Below are positions 44,249 to 54,300 of a stretch of 64,000 nt of DNA, in pieces (position 1 is the first letter of the stretch; the number at the start of each line of letters is the position of its first letter). The DNA lies in the NCBI GenBank assembly GCA_019671005.1, contig CM033714.1:83939909-84003908 (forward strand). Direction: 5' to 3'. Both the position numbers and the translations under genes were made by a program. This DNA comes from Hibiscus mutabilis. Its lineage: Eukaryota; Streptophyta; Magnoliopsida; Malvales; Malvaceae. The notes beneath the pieces are model-generated. The model was not told where the DNA came from and did not search any database. It saw only the letters and a list, made by a program, of their open reading frames with translations.

Positions 44249-45785
44249 TCATGCATCTCCTAAGGTGATCACTTCTTTGTTACGTTCCACAGGGGCACCG
44301 TTGTAGTGCTTCAATCTTTGTCCGTTAACTTTGAATTCATGTTCGTCAGTGATGGACTTGATTTTCACGACACCATGGGAGAACGGTTTGACAACTTCAA
44401 ATGGTCCCGACCATCTTGATTTCAATTTTCCCGAGAAAAGTTTCAGCCGATAATTGAATAAGAGAACTAGTTGCCCTGGCATGAATTGCCACTGCAATAG
44501 TTTCTTGTCATGCCATTGCTTTATTTTCTCCTTGTAGATTCGTGCATTGTTATAGGTGAGTGCACGAAATTCTTCTATCTCGTTGAGGTCCAACAAGCTT
44601 TTGCCCGGCACTTTCCCAATCCATATTCACTGTCTTGATTACCCAATATGCCTTGTGTTCAAATTCCAATGGTATATAGCATGTTTTTCCATAGACAAGT
44701 CGGAAGGGAGACATACCTAAGGGTGTTTTGAATGCAGTGCGATATGCCAAAAGTGCATTATCTAGTCTTACTGACCAATCTTTCCTAGAGGGATTTACAA
44801 CTTTCTCGAGTATACCCTTCAATTCTCGGTTGGAAAGTTTTGCTTGCCCATTGGTTTATGGGTGATATGCCGTGGCAATCTTGTGAGATACACCAAAACA
44901 TTGTAACATCTTGGCGATGAGTCTGTTGTCAAAGTGTTTGCCTTCATCACTGATAATTTCTCTCGGTATCCCAAACCGTGTAAATATATTTTTCTGCAAG
45001 AATCGTTGCACGATATTGGAATCGTTGGCGGGAACTGTAGCTGCCTCAACCCATTTAGACACGTAGTCGACGACAAGTAGAATGTAGAGGTTGCCGAATG
45101 AAGATGGGAAAGGTCCCATAAAATCGATCCCCCATACATCGAACAATTCCACCTCGAGGATATTCTGGAGAGGCATCTCATGTCGTCTAGAGATATTGCC
45201 TGTCCTCTGGCAACGATCACATTGCTTGTAAAACTCTTGGGCATATTTGTATAGTGTTGACCAATACAAACCGGATTGCAAAACTTTGGCCGCGGTACGT
45301 GTTCCTCTAAAATGTTCTCCATAGGGTGAAGAATGACATTTCCGAAGTACATTTTGTTGCTCCTCTTCAGGGACACATCGGCGTATAACCTGATCTGCAC
45401 ATTGTTTAAACAAAAGAGGCACGTCCCAAAAGTAATGCTTAGCATCATGGTGGAATCGCTTATTCCCTTGGTGAGTAAGGCCATAAGGTAAAATACCACA
45501 AACAAAGAAATTAACTAAATCCACGTACCAAGGTATTGCCGAGACATGTGTTGTCGTGGCAACTGTTTCCATGGTTGCTGAGTCGTGCGCGTCTAGAATT
45601 GTCGTGGCATGCGTCTCAAGGGTTGCTGAGGCATGCACATCGGTGGTTGCCGAGGCATACACGTTTAGAGTTGCTGAGGCATGCGCATTAGTGGTTGCCG
45701 AGGCATACGCGTCTGGAGTTGCCAAGGCGTATGCGTCAAGGGTTGCCGAGGCATGTACATCCATGGTTGCCGAGGCAACTAACAA
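44249..45785 (-). pseudogene. Athila integrase region, broken
   Basis: An HHCC-type N-terminus (CQRTGNISRRHEM preceded by CDRC) leads to the catalytic core WGIDFMGPFPSSFGNLYILL. The first Asp is in GIDFMGP and the second in IISDEGKHF. The stretch after YHP is shifted to another frame (from about 44856). The C-terminal part (44822-44249) has the chromodomain-less tail with KSRWSGPFEVVK and HEFKVNGQRLKHY. Frameshifts near 44856 and 44600 break it. Confidence 0.8.
45545..45785 (-). repeat. About 30-bp tandem coding repeats upstream of the integrase
   Basis: On the minus strand, eight to nine 10-residue units of the type ASATTDVHAS / ASATLDAYAL are encoded by about 30-bp units with GTTGC.GAGGCAT on the plus strand. 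A shorter array of the same kind encodes ATSDKHAS units at about 48325-48440. Confidence 0.85.
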
Positions 45786-46399
45786 TTACTCATCCGGGAA
45801 TGCATCGCATATCTCTAAATTTGCGTCCTCCTCCCTATTGCGTTCTAAGCGTGATAAGTGATCGGCCACTTGATTTTCTGTTCCTTTCTTGTCCTTAATT
45901 TCAATGTCAAACTCTTGTAAAAGCAATATCAAACGAATCAAACGAGGTTTAGCATCCTTTTTAGCAAATAGATACTTAATTGCCGAATGGTCCGTATGAA
46001 CAATTACCTTTGTACCAATCAAATATGATCAGAACTTGTCAAATACGAAAACTACGGCTAGTAACTCTTTCTCCGTTGTTGTGTAATTCACTTAAGCGCT
46101 ATTAAGAGTTTTACTAGCGTAGTATATCACATGAAAGGTCTTACCTATGCGTTGGCCTAGGACTGCTTCTACCGCAAAATCACTTGCATCACACATGAGC
46201 TCAAAAGGTAGCGTCCAATCGGGTGGAACGACAATGAGTGGCAAGACAAGATTTTCCTTTAAGGTTTCGAATGCTTGGGGGTGCAAGAATCATCAAAATT
46301 GAAGATTTTATCCTATTCAAGAAAATTGTACAAGGGTTTAGTCATCTTGGAAAAATTACGAATGAACCTCTTGTAAAAACCTGCATGTCCAAGAAAGCT
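45786..46399 (-). pseudogene. Athila RNase H region, broken
   Basis: PFELMCDASDFAVEAVLGQR carries the first catalytic Asp, and FHVIYYASKTLNSA ends the first part (46286-46092). A stop near 46085 precedes the segment with IGTKVIVHTDHSAIKYLFAK and NQVADHLSRLE (46022-45786). A diverged stretch at 46290-46400 links it to the reverse transcriptase. Confidence 0.8.
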
Positions 46400-47212
46400 T
46401 CAGATTCCTTTAACCAAAATTGGTGGGGGTAATCTCTCGATCACGTCCACCTTGGCTTTGTCTACTTCGATTCCCTTGGATAAAATCTTGTGGCTGAGCA
46501 CTATTCCTTCATCTACCATAAAATGACACTTCTCCCAATTAAAGACTAAATCGATTTCTTCACATCTTGCCAACACATTCTCTAAATTGCCGATGCAACC
46601 GTCGAAGTCATTACCAAAAGTGGAAAAATCATCCATGAAGATTTCAAGGAAGTCTTCGACCATGTTTGAAAAGAGTGCTATTATGCATCTTGGGAAGGTT
46701 GTCGGGGCATTACACAATCCGAACGGCATCCTTCGAAAAGAATAAGTACCGTATGGACATGTGAATGTTGTCTTTTCTTGATCTTCTGGTGCTATGGCAA
46801 TTTGATTGTAACCTGAATAACCATCAAGAAAACAATAAAATGGTTTACCTGCAAGATGGTCAAGCATTTGATCAATAAAGGGTAATGGGAAGTGATCTTT
46901 CCTAGTGGCTTTGTTTAGCTTTCGGTAATCCATACAAACCCTCCAACCGGTCACAGTCCTGGTTGGAATGAGTTCATTATTTTTATTACTTACCACTGTT
47001 ATACCTTCCCTTTTCGGTACACATTATACCAGACTTACCCATGTACTATCAGAGATAGGGTATATGATGCCGACGTCAAGCCACTTGATGATTTCTTTCA
47101 TTACAAGCCATTTCATGGCATGATTCGGTCTCCTCTGGGCCTCAATCGAAGGTTTGTGGTCATCTTCCAACAAAATCTTATGCATGCACACTACCGGGCT
47201 AATTCCCTTCAA
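46400..47212 (-). pseudogene. Athila reverse transcriptase, broken
   Basis: Domains in order are WRVCMDYRKLNKATRKDHFP, then CFLDGYSGYNQIAI with the first Asp, FRRMPFGLCNAPTTF, and IFMDDFSTFG, in which the usual YMDD-type box reads FMDD. A stop near 47020 separates the upstream segment MKGISPVVCMHKILLEDD (47212-47024). Confidence 0.88.
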
Positions 47213-47368
47213 GTCGGCAATTGTCTACCCAATCTCCTTCTTGTGTAGCATCAGTATGTCGATCAGCTTCTTTTCTTACTCTGGCTGTAACTTAGAGGAA
47301 ATAATTACATGCAATGTATTATCGGTTCCCAAGTAAGCATATTTTAGTTGCCCTGGCAACTGTTTCAA

Positions 47369-48440
47369 CTAAAGAATCGGTGGTTGTTTAATGGAGGGCT
47401 TTTCGAGTTTACCTTCCTTACCTAAGTAATCCAGTGGTTCAAAGTATGTACCTGGTCGATTGACTAACCAATTTGCCTCTTCTTGTTGTTCCTCATCGAT
47501 CGGTTCTTCATACTCCTCAGGTTCCTCTTGATCGGCAATGTAGTTGCCGAGGCAACTAAATTCCTCGTCGAAGTTAAACTCTACCGTGGCATGAAGAAGT
47601 TGGCATTCTTTCAGATCATCGGCATGCCTTAGTGTTTGGAACACATTTAGTTTAACTTGCTGGTCATTTACCCTCATTGTGAGTTCTCCCTTTTCAACAT
47701 CAATCAAGGTTCTCCATGTTGCTAGGAAGGGTCTCCCGAGAATGATAGGTGCATGTTCATCTGCTCCACAATCCAAAATATAAAGTCAGCGGGAAAAATA
47801 AATTTATCAATTTTTACCAATATGTCTTCGATTTTTCCCTCTGGATGTACATAGGATCTGTCGGCTAGCTGTAGCATAACTGTTGTAGGTCTTGCCTTCC
47901 CGATTCCTAGTTTCTAGAAAACTGATTTAGGCATCAAGTTTATGCTTGCTCCAAGGTCACATAATGTTTTCCCGACATAGTGGTTTCCGATAGAATAAGG
48001 TATTGTGAAACTTCCGAGATCCTTCAACTTGGGTGGCATGCGATTGTGCAACATGGCCATACATCCCTCTGTTGCAGCAACTGTTTCAAACTCTCCTAGC
48101 CTTGTTCTCGTGGACACAATGTCTTTCAGAAACTTGGTATAGTTCGGCATTTGTTCAATCGACTCAACCAATGGCAAGTTGATGTGGACTTGCTTTAGGA
48201 TATCAAGAAACTTCTTGAATTGATATTCTTACTTTTGTCGCTTCAACCTTTGTGGGAATGGTGGTGGAAGTTGGATATCTTTGATCCTTTCATTGGTTTG
48301 GAACCTAATTGATGGCATTACCAGGGCAACTGGAGTTGCTGAGGCATCGTCAATTGGGGTTGCCGTGGCGTGCCTATCGTTGGTTACCGAGGCATGCTTA
48401 TCGCTGGTTGCTGAGGCATGCTTATCGCTGGTTGCCACGT
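47369..48440 (-). pseudogene. Athila protease region, broken
   Basis: The aspartic protease motif CDLGASINLMP (about 47950-47920) follows KDLGSFTIPYSIGNHYVGKT. After a stop, APIILGRPFLATWRTLIDVE (47776 downward) is the second conserved protease block, followed by a Glu-rich linker to the reverse transcriptase. The upstream part (48177-48440) carries the ATSDKHAS repeats. Confidence 0.78.
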
Positions 48441-48829
48441 CAATTCCTGGTTCAGCATCTGAGGCTTTGCCGCTGAGTTCTTCTTATTCTTTTTGCGGTG
48501 TTTTGTTTGATGAGCGAGCTTGAGCCTCTTTAAATTATTGGCTACTTCTAGTGGTGATCGCCTTACATTGCTCATGGCCAGTTCCTCTTGCGACTTTAGT
48601 ATCGCTAGGTAAACCTCTTTGCGGTCTAGTATTCAGGTTTTGAACAAATTGTCCGACTTGATTTTCCAATGATTTGATTGCCGCCTCTTGGTTTTGCAAT
48701 CTCATCTCGGTTATTTTAATTAAAACATCAATTTTTTTATGAAGTTACTATTCTCAGCCATATAAGATTCAGTTTTCAACATAAAAATATTGAGAGAATT
48801 TTCTAAAGAACTAGATGTTGTCGGTTGTT

Positions 48830-50010
48830 GCTGCGGCAACTGTTGCCGTGGCATATTTTGCTAGAATCTCGATGCTTGTGCATTCTGATTATTCTGGTTT
48901 AGAGCTTTGTTGGGATTACTCTATAAAAAATTTGGGTGCTTCTTCCAAGCTGGATTATATGTATTGTACATCACATTGTTGTTCCAGTTGTAATTCCCCA
49001 CATAAAAGCTGGATTCCGGATTCTGCATACATTCAGAAGAATCATGGTTACCACCACATAACTCAAAAGGAATCTATTACCTTGACATCCTGTGCGTTGT
49101 TTGGTTTCTGCATGTTCTGGAACATCTTGGTTTGAGTGGCCAATTGTGTCGAAATTGAATCTAATGATCCTAGTTCATGTATTGTGGCTTGGTGTCTAAC
49201 TCCTCCTCTTCTAGCAGATGGGAACTGATAATCATTCTTGGCAAGCCTGTTCAGAATTGGCATTGCTTCTTCCAGCAACTTGTCTAGGAGTATGCCGTTT
49301 GTTGAGGCATCTAGCATCATACTTGTTGGTGTATTCACAGCGTTGTAAAACATTGTTACTTGTGTCCACATTGGGAATCCGTGTAGAGGGCATTTGTGTA
49401 GAAGTTCTCTATATCGCTCCCAAGCCTCGTACATGGATTCATCATCTGCCTGCCAAAAAGAAGTAATTTCGTTACGAAGCTTATCAGTCAAATTTGTAGG
49501 ATTAAATCGAGCAAGGAAATCACGACAAAGATCGGTCAAAGATCCTATTGATCCGGCATGAATACTATTCAACCATGCTTTCGCCCTATCCCTCAGTGAA
49601 TAGGGGAATAATCTTAGTCGTAAAATATCGGGGGTGACTCCTTGTATTTTGAATGAATTGCAAATCTCGAGGAAAGATTTAAGATGTTTTCGTGCATCTT
49701 CAGTTGCTGAGCCGCCAAATTGACCAATTGTGTTGATCATATTGAACATTACCGGTTTCAACTCAAAGTGGTCGGCTTCAATTTTAGGTGTGACAATTCC
49801 TGGAATAAGTCCTTCAAGATCTTCTTCAAGATAGTCTCGAATAGTTCTGTTTCGTGCAAGAATCACTCATCCTCCTGCTGGAACATCCTGATTCATATTG
49901 TCGTCTTGATTAGCCATTGCTACTCTTAACCTTTGTCTGAGTCTTTGCATGGTTCGTTCGATTTCTGGATCAAAGGGATATTCTGATGTAATCGGTCTCG
50001 CCCTGGTCAT
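48830..50010 (-). pseudogene. Athila gag, broken
   Basis: The start is taken as MTRARPITSEYPFDPEIERT at 50010, which is in frame with the main gag body but interrupted by a TGA near 49867. The body has FELKPVMFNMINTIGQFGGS, LRLFPYSLRDRAKAWLNSI and FLARFNPTNLTDKLRNEI, the Athila gag hallmark. Beyond 49063 the frame is shifted. A zinc-knuckle-like GGNHDSSECMQNP (about 49045-49010) and a Gln/Asn-rich tail can still be traced. Confidence 0.85.
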
Positions 50011-50104
50011 ATACCAATGCAAAACTAAAGTTTGTTAACCCTTCGAATCTTAAACAAGAAAAATAAAAAGTGCAAGAAAATAAAAACAAAGTTGCTATTG
50101 CCAA

Positions 50105-50124
50105 TCCCCGGCAACGACGCCAAA
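50105..50124 (-). other. Primer-binding site of the Athila-like element
   Basis: On the minus strand TGGCGTCGTTGCCGGGG lies a few bases inside the LTR end. It is complementary, with one mismatch, to the 3' end expected for plant tRNA-Asp, the usual Athila primer. Confidence 0.7.
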
Positions 50125-50128
50125 AACT

Positions 50129-51653
50129 TGTTGCGTGTATTGAGTGCTACGTAAACGGTGCAAGTATACACGTCGCAAGTAATAAAGTGATACGAGTATC
50201 GAGTATCGTCTCCACATGGATTGGTTTGGGCCACTTTGCTTTAGTTACTGCATTGGAAAAAAAGCACACAAGTAGGTGATTGTAGGAATTATAACTAATG
50301 AGTAAACTAAGAGCAATAAACTAAAAGAATAGATGAAATCAAAAGAGAGGGGGAATAGGCCAGGTTATCGTGAGTTGAGGAGTGATAGCCGATTGGATCG
50401 TCTTGGTAAAAGAGTGCAATGGCAACTTGGTTGTCGTGGCAACTTACACAGCTGGGTTGCCTTGGCAACTAATCGACGGTTGCCTGGGCAACTGGGTAAC
50501 AACTTCAAGGTTCAGCAGAGCGTTCTTCAATGGTTTCTTCTTATCCCTAATTCGAAACTCTAACTAATTGTGCATGCCTTGACAATACATCCCTGTGTGA
50601 ATCAAGGGTGAACAACAACCAATCTTGCGCTCCTCTTAGCCGTTGAAATCCTTAACTTATTCCTAAGCCGGATTAATCTTCATCATCAATAGATTGAATA
50701 AAGACCATACTCATTCGTTTCTTGAATCTAACTCTCCCGATATTAGATAAATACATAGAATTACGAGATCCTCTCCCAATTTACTCTCAAACAAGAAAAA
50801 AAACCAAGAATGAGTAAACCTTGAATTAAAAGTGCAAACTCTTATTACCTAAACAAAATCCAATTGTTTCTCACAACAACAAAACACAATAACCCCAACC
50901 AATCAAGTTAGTTCATGGTTGGGTTTAAAAGATATACAAAGAATAATCCACAAACAATGAATCTAATGGAAGCAAAGAAGAAGAAGAAGAATAAATTGAT
51001 CAGCCCCTAGTCGAACTCTCTCTCAATCGAATTCCCTCCAAGTTTTCTCCCAATCGAACTCTCTACTCCTTGCTCTCTCTTGAGTTTGACAGCTTGGTCT
51101 CCTTTAAATAGGAGATGGCTAGGTCAAAGTCCTTCTTGATGAGGAAGTTAAGTTGGAATTAAATACTTTTAAAAGAATATAATTCTTTATTATATTTAAA
51201 TTCCTTCTAGATCTTCTCCTATCTTCTTTGGGATTTAATCTCTCTTTGAATCTCTAATTCTTCTAAGATTTATCTTCTTCCACGTCATATTAGGCTTTAT
51301 CTAGTCATTATTTCGAGTGCCACATCATCTTATCCCTTATCGACAATTGCCCTGACAACTAGCTCGGCATCTCCTTCATGCATTGCCCTGGCAACTACGT
51401 CAGCATCTCCTTCATGCACTGCCCTGGCAACTGGTTCTAGCCTTGTTTAGGCAAGTGATTCTACACACACACAAAAACAACTATCGGCAGCACCTTTTTT
51501 CCACAAAATTAAGCAAAATATGAAATCAAGCTTAACCACCAAGGAAACAATGCAAACATGCATGAATGGCTATAATGCAACTAATATGAGCCTAAGTCTA
51601 GCAATAATATGAACAAAAAGGGTAAATAAAATAGTACTTTTAGACACTTAACA
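50129..51653 (-). repeat. 5' LTR of the Athila-like element, 1525 bp
   Basis: On the minus strand it begins TGTTAAGTGTCTAAAAGTAC (51653 downward) and ends CAATACACGCAACA just before the primer site. It contains several GTTGCC..GGCAAC palindromes (50430-50492 and 51382-51431). The outer flank is AGGAC. The matching LTR on the other side is not present in the window. Confidence 0.82.
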
Positions 51654-53390
51654 AGGACGATGACAATGATGATGGGGACGAGTTCTAGTACATCTCATTC
51701 ATATCATCTCATTTAGGCTTTCTTTTCTTATGCACCTATGTTTTATGTTTAAGAACCTTATGCTTTGCTTTATGTTTTAGGTTGTGTTTTTAGATATTAA
51801 GTTTGAACTTCCTTTAATCTTATGATTGCTTTGAATTATATTTGAACTTTAATGCTATTATGTTGCTTTATTTATGCTTTGACTTGTGCTTTAATTTTCT
51901 TTATCTTGTTTATATCCCTTAATTATGCATTGATTTTGATCTAACAAAAAGGGGAGAAGAAAGTGTAACAAGTGCCAAAAATTTTAAATCTTTATATCTT
52001 TTGAAAAACCTATCTTAAATTAAGGGGGAGAAACTTTTCAAAAAATTTCAAACACTTAAAAATTGTACTTTGGTTTTGTTATATCAAAAAGGGGGAGATT
52101 GTAAAACCTATATTAATTTTGATATAACAAATTGTATAAGGGCTTATTTGTGTATACAAATAAAATTTTAAGTATTTCAAAGACTCACTTAATTGACAAG
52201 CATTTGAACCAAAAGAACCTTCATATCAAAAATATTTCAAGTGTTCAAAATTTTTCTAAGTATTTTCAAGCCAAAATTTAACTCTACGCCCAGGCGTATC
52301 GATACGACTTAAGCGTATCGATACGGTTTTCCTTCACTGGAATTCCAATCGATAAAAGTGTACCGATACGATTAACACTGTATCGATACAATATTCATTT
52401 GGGCAAATTTTCAAGCTATAGCATATTGATACGGTTGTATCCATATCAATACAGTTTTATAAAGAAATAGATTCAAAGGCTATAGTGTACCGATACGGTT
52501 GGTCACCGTATCGATACGATTTGATGATGTTTGATAAATCTTTGCATTTAATGGTTTCGACCGTTGCTTGTCAGTTATTGGAATCACAAAATTTTAAATG
52601 ACCGTTAACCGTATCGATACGCTCCCATAGCGTATCGATACACTTTTTGTTAAAATCCAACCAAGGATTCTAGTGAGCAAAGTCCGTATCGATACAATAT
52701 ATGAGTATCGATACGCCTCTTGATTTACACTTGAACCGTATCGATACGTCTTCTTGCGTATCGATACGCCCCTGGTTTTTCAGTCACAATGACTCTTTCT
52801 TCTTTGAGACAAGTACCGATACAATCACGAGAGTACCGATACGCTGGGTAGTTGAAGAGCATTTATTACGCAAAAAATGCAGCCCAACAGCTAGAATTCA
52901 ATGCAAGGGTATAAAAGCAAGTCTCCAAAGCACCAACAACAACTATTGAACCTATTTGCAACATTCAAGCAATTATCCAAACCATTGTGCTTGATAGAGT
53001 TAAATCCTTGTACCCAACTTGTTTGTAGTCTTCATTGTAAATCTTTATTTCAAGTTTGTGGAGTGTTTGATTGTAAATTGGGCAACATTCAGTCTTGTGA
53101 AAGATATATTTTATTTGCCAAAAACTTCTTTGTAAAGAGAGTCGTTTGGTAGAAAAATTAACCGGTTGTAAATGTTACCTCCTAAGCCTAGAAAAGGGGA
53201 AGAACATCTACTGGAGACTGTTGAAAATCCTTAACGGGAGCTAAGGTAGTGGATGTAGAGCTTGTTAGAAGCTTGAACCACTATAATTTGCCTTGTCCTT
53301 ATTCTTTCATTTTCCAATTTGCTCCCTCCAAATTTAAAAAGCCAATTCACTCCCCTTTGGCCATTTTCCATTCTTTTGATCCACTCAACA
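51654..53390 (+). mobile_element. 3' end of a Copia retrotransposon with its LTR
   Basis: Only the last 445 bp of the internal region remain. They include the tail of a coding frame ending DDDNDDGDEF-stop (TAG near 51686) and a polypurine tract AAAAAGGGGGAGAT (52086-52099). The LTR then starts at TGTAAAACC. The left side is cut off where the Athila-like LTR begins, so the Athila-like element probably inserted into it. Confidence 0.75.
52100..53390 (+). repeat. 3' LTR of the Copia element, rich in GTATCGATAC palindromes
   Basis: The LTR runs from TGTAAAACC to about CCACTCAACA (1291 bp, TG..CA). About fifteen exact or near copies of GTATCGATAC or GTACCGATAC lie at 52295-52850, for example 52295-52306 and 52314-52325. 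The 3' end is chosen by the terminal CA and by the following MITE; it could lie a few bases away. Confidence 0.7.
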
Positions 53391-53391
53391 C

Positions 53392-53610
53392 AATGTTATT
53401 TAGAAAAATGACTCTCAAATCGTCCACATAAGCCGAACTCGTTTTCTACAGAAAGCGAATTTGAACCTCGTTTTCTACAAAACACAAGTTCCCTGTTGAG
53501 TAAGTTGGTAAAAAATTAATTCCCTGCGTTTTTTAACATGGAACTCGCTTTATGTAGAATGCAAGTTCGCCTTACGTAGACGATTTAGGGTCATTTTTCT
53601 AAATAACATT
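53392..53610. mobile_element. 219-bp foldback MITE
   Basis: AATGTTATTTAGAAAAATGA on the left pairs exactly with the inverted right end. Pairing continues through CTCTCAAATCGTCCACATAA against CCCTAAATCGTCTACGTAAG and inner GAACTCG..AAGCGA units. It directly follows the Copia LTR, so its left target duplication may have been separated by that insertion. Confidence 0.8.
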
Positions 53611-54174
53611 GACTATGAGTAATTTCGTAAATAAGGATTTTTTTATATAATAATGCCCATTCATTCCCCTTCGACATCTTTTCATAACCAGTATGTCCCC
53701 ATTCTCTTTTGCGTGATTCCTTCCGTGTATCTTTTCATCTTCTTGTGAAACAATAATTATATCATTTACTTTCATCATATAGTTTTTTTTCCTATTCAAC
53801 TATGATACCAATACCATCAATGATTTATAGGCAGACTCGGCTAATGAGAAAGCACCATGATCCCAGTTCAAGGGCCTCCGCAATTCACAATAAATATTAA
53901 ATTATGATTCTATAATTTATTTAAGGTGTTGATTAGTTGTATTTAAGATGTTTTCTTAACAAAGAAAAAAATAAAGGAAAATATGTTTGATAAAATCTAA
54001 TAATGTTTATATGATTCATTATAAAATATTAAACTAATTGTTTAGTAATGAGATATGTTTTTATTCTATAAAGACCTAACTTTCATTCAATACTGAAATC
54101 AACAATTAAAGCATATGAAATAACGTTAATAAGAGATATATCATATATACACTTAATTGAAATATAAAATAAAG
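53611..54174. other. Intergenic AT-rich DNA
   Basis: No gene or clear repeat seen. Confidence 0.4.
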
Positions 54175-54300
54175 CAAGCACATTTGGTCGCTTGGCTAAG
54201 CTACTCATCTTTGTTCCTTTATATTCTCATAGGTCATGAGTTTGAGACCCACTAAGAGCACACCTCTTTTAGACCGTAATAAATGACTGAGATTATTTTC
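54175..54300 (+). mobile_element. SINE-like, tRNA-derived copy B
   Basis: GGTCGCTTGGCTAAGCTAC supplies a box-A-like motif, and GAGTTTGAGACCC (54238-54250) a better box B than in copy A. Spacing and order match the copy at 31490. The RNA polymerase III promoter architecture and two independent copies support a SINE family. Confidence 0.6.

Larger units (their letters stand above)
43140..51653 (-). mobile_element. Athila-like Gypsy retrotransposon, one LTR, decayed
   Basis: Read on the minus strand the order is LTR, primer-binding site, gag, protease, reverse transcriptase, RNase H, integrase, third ORF, which is the Ty3/Gypsy Athila layout. Every ORF has stops or frameshifts. The second LTR expected near 43000 is absent, so the element is truncated at its 3' side. 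The left boundary is approximate. Its LTR abuts the remaining 3' end of a Copia element at 51654. Confidence 0.88.

Noticed and set aside
45556..45861. A 101-codon plus-strand frame rich in Val/Ala/Glu
   Set aside because: It is the antisense reading of the 30-bp repeats in the Athila-like pol.
48320..48440. Short regularly spaced repeats, CRISPR-like at first sight
   Set aside because: They are contiguous coding repeats in a plant retrotransposon without unique spacers.
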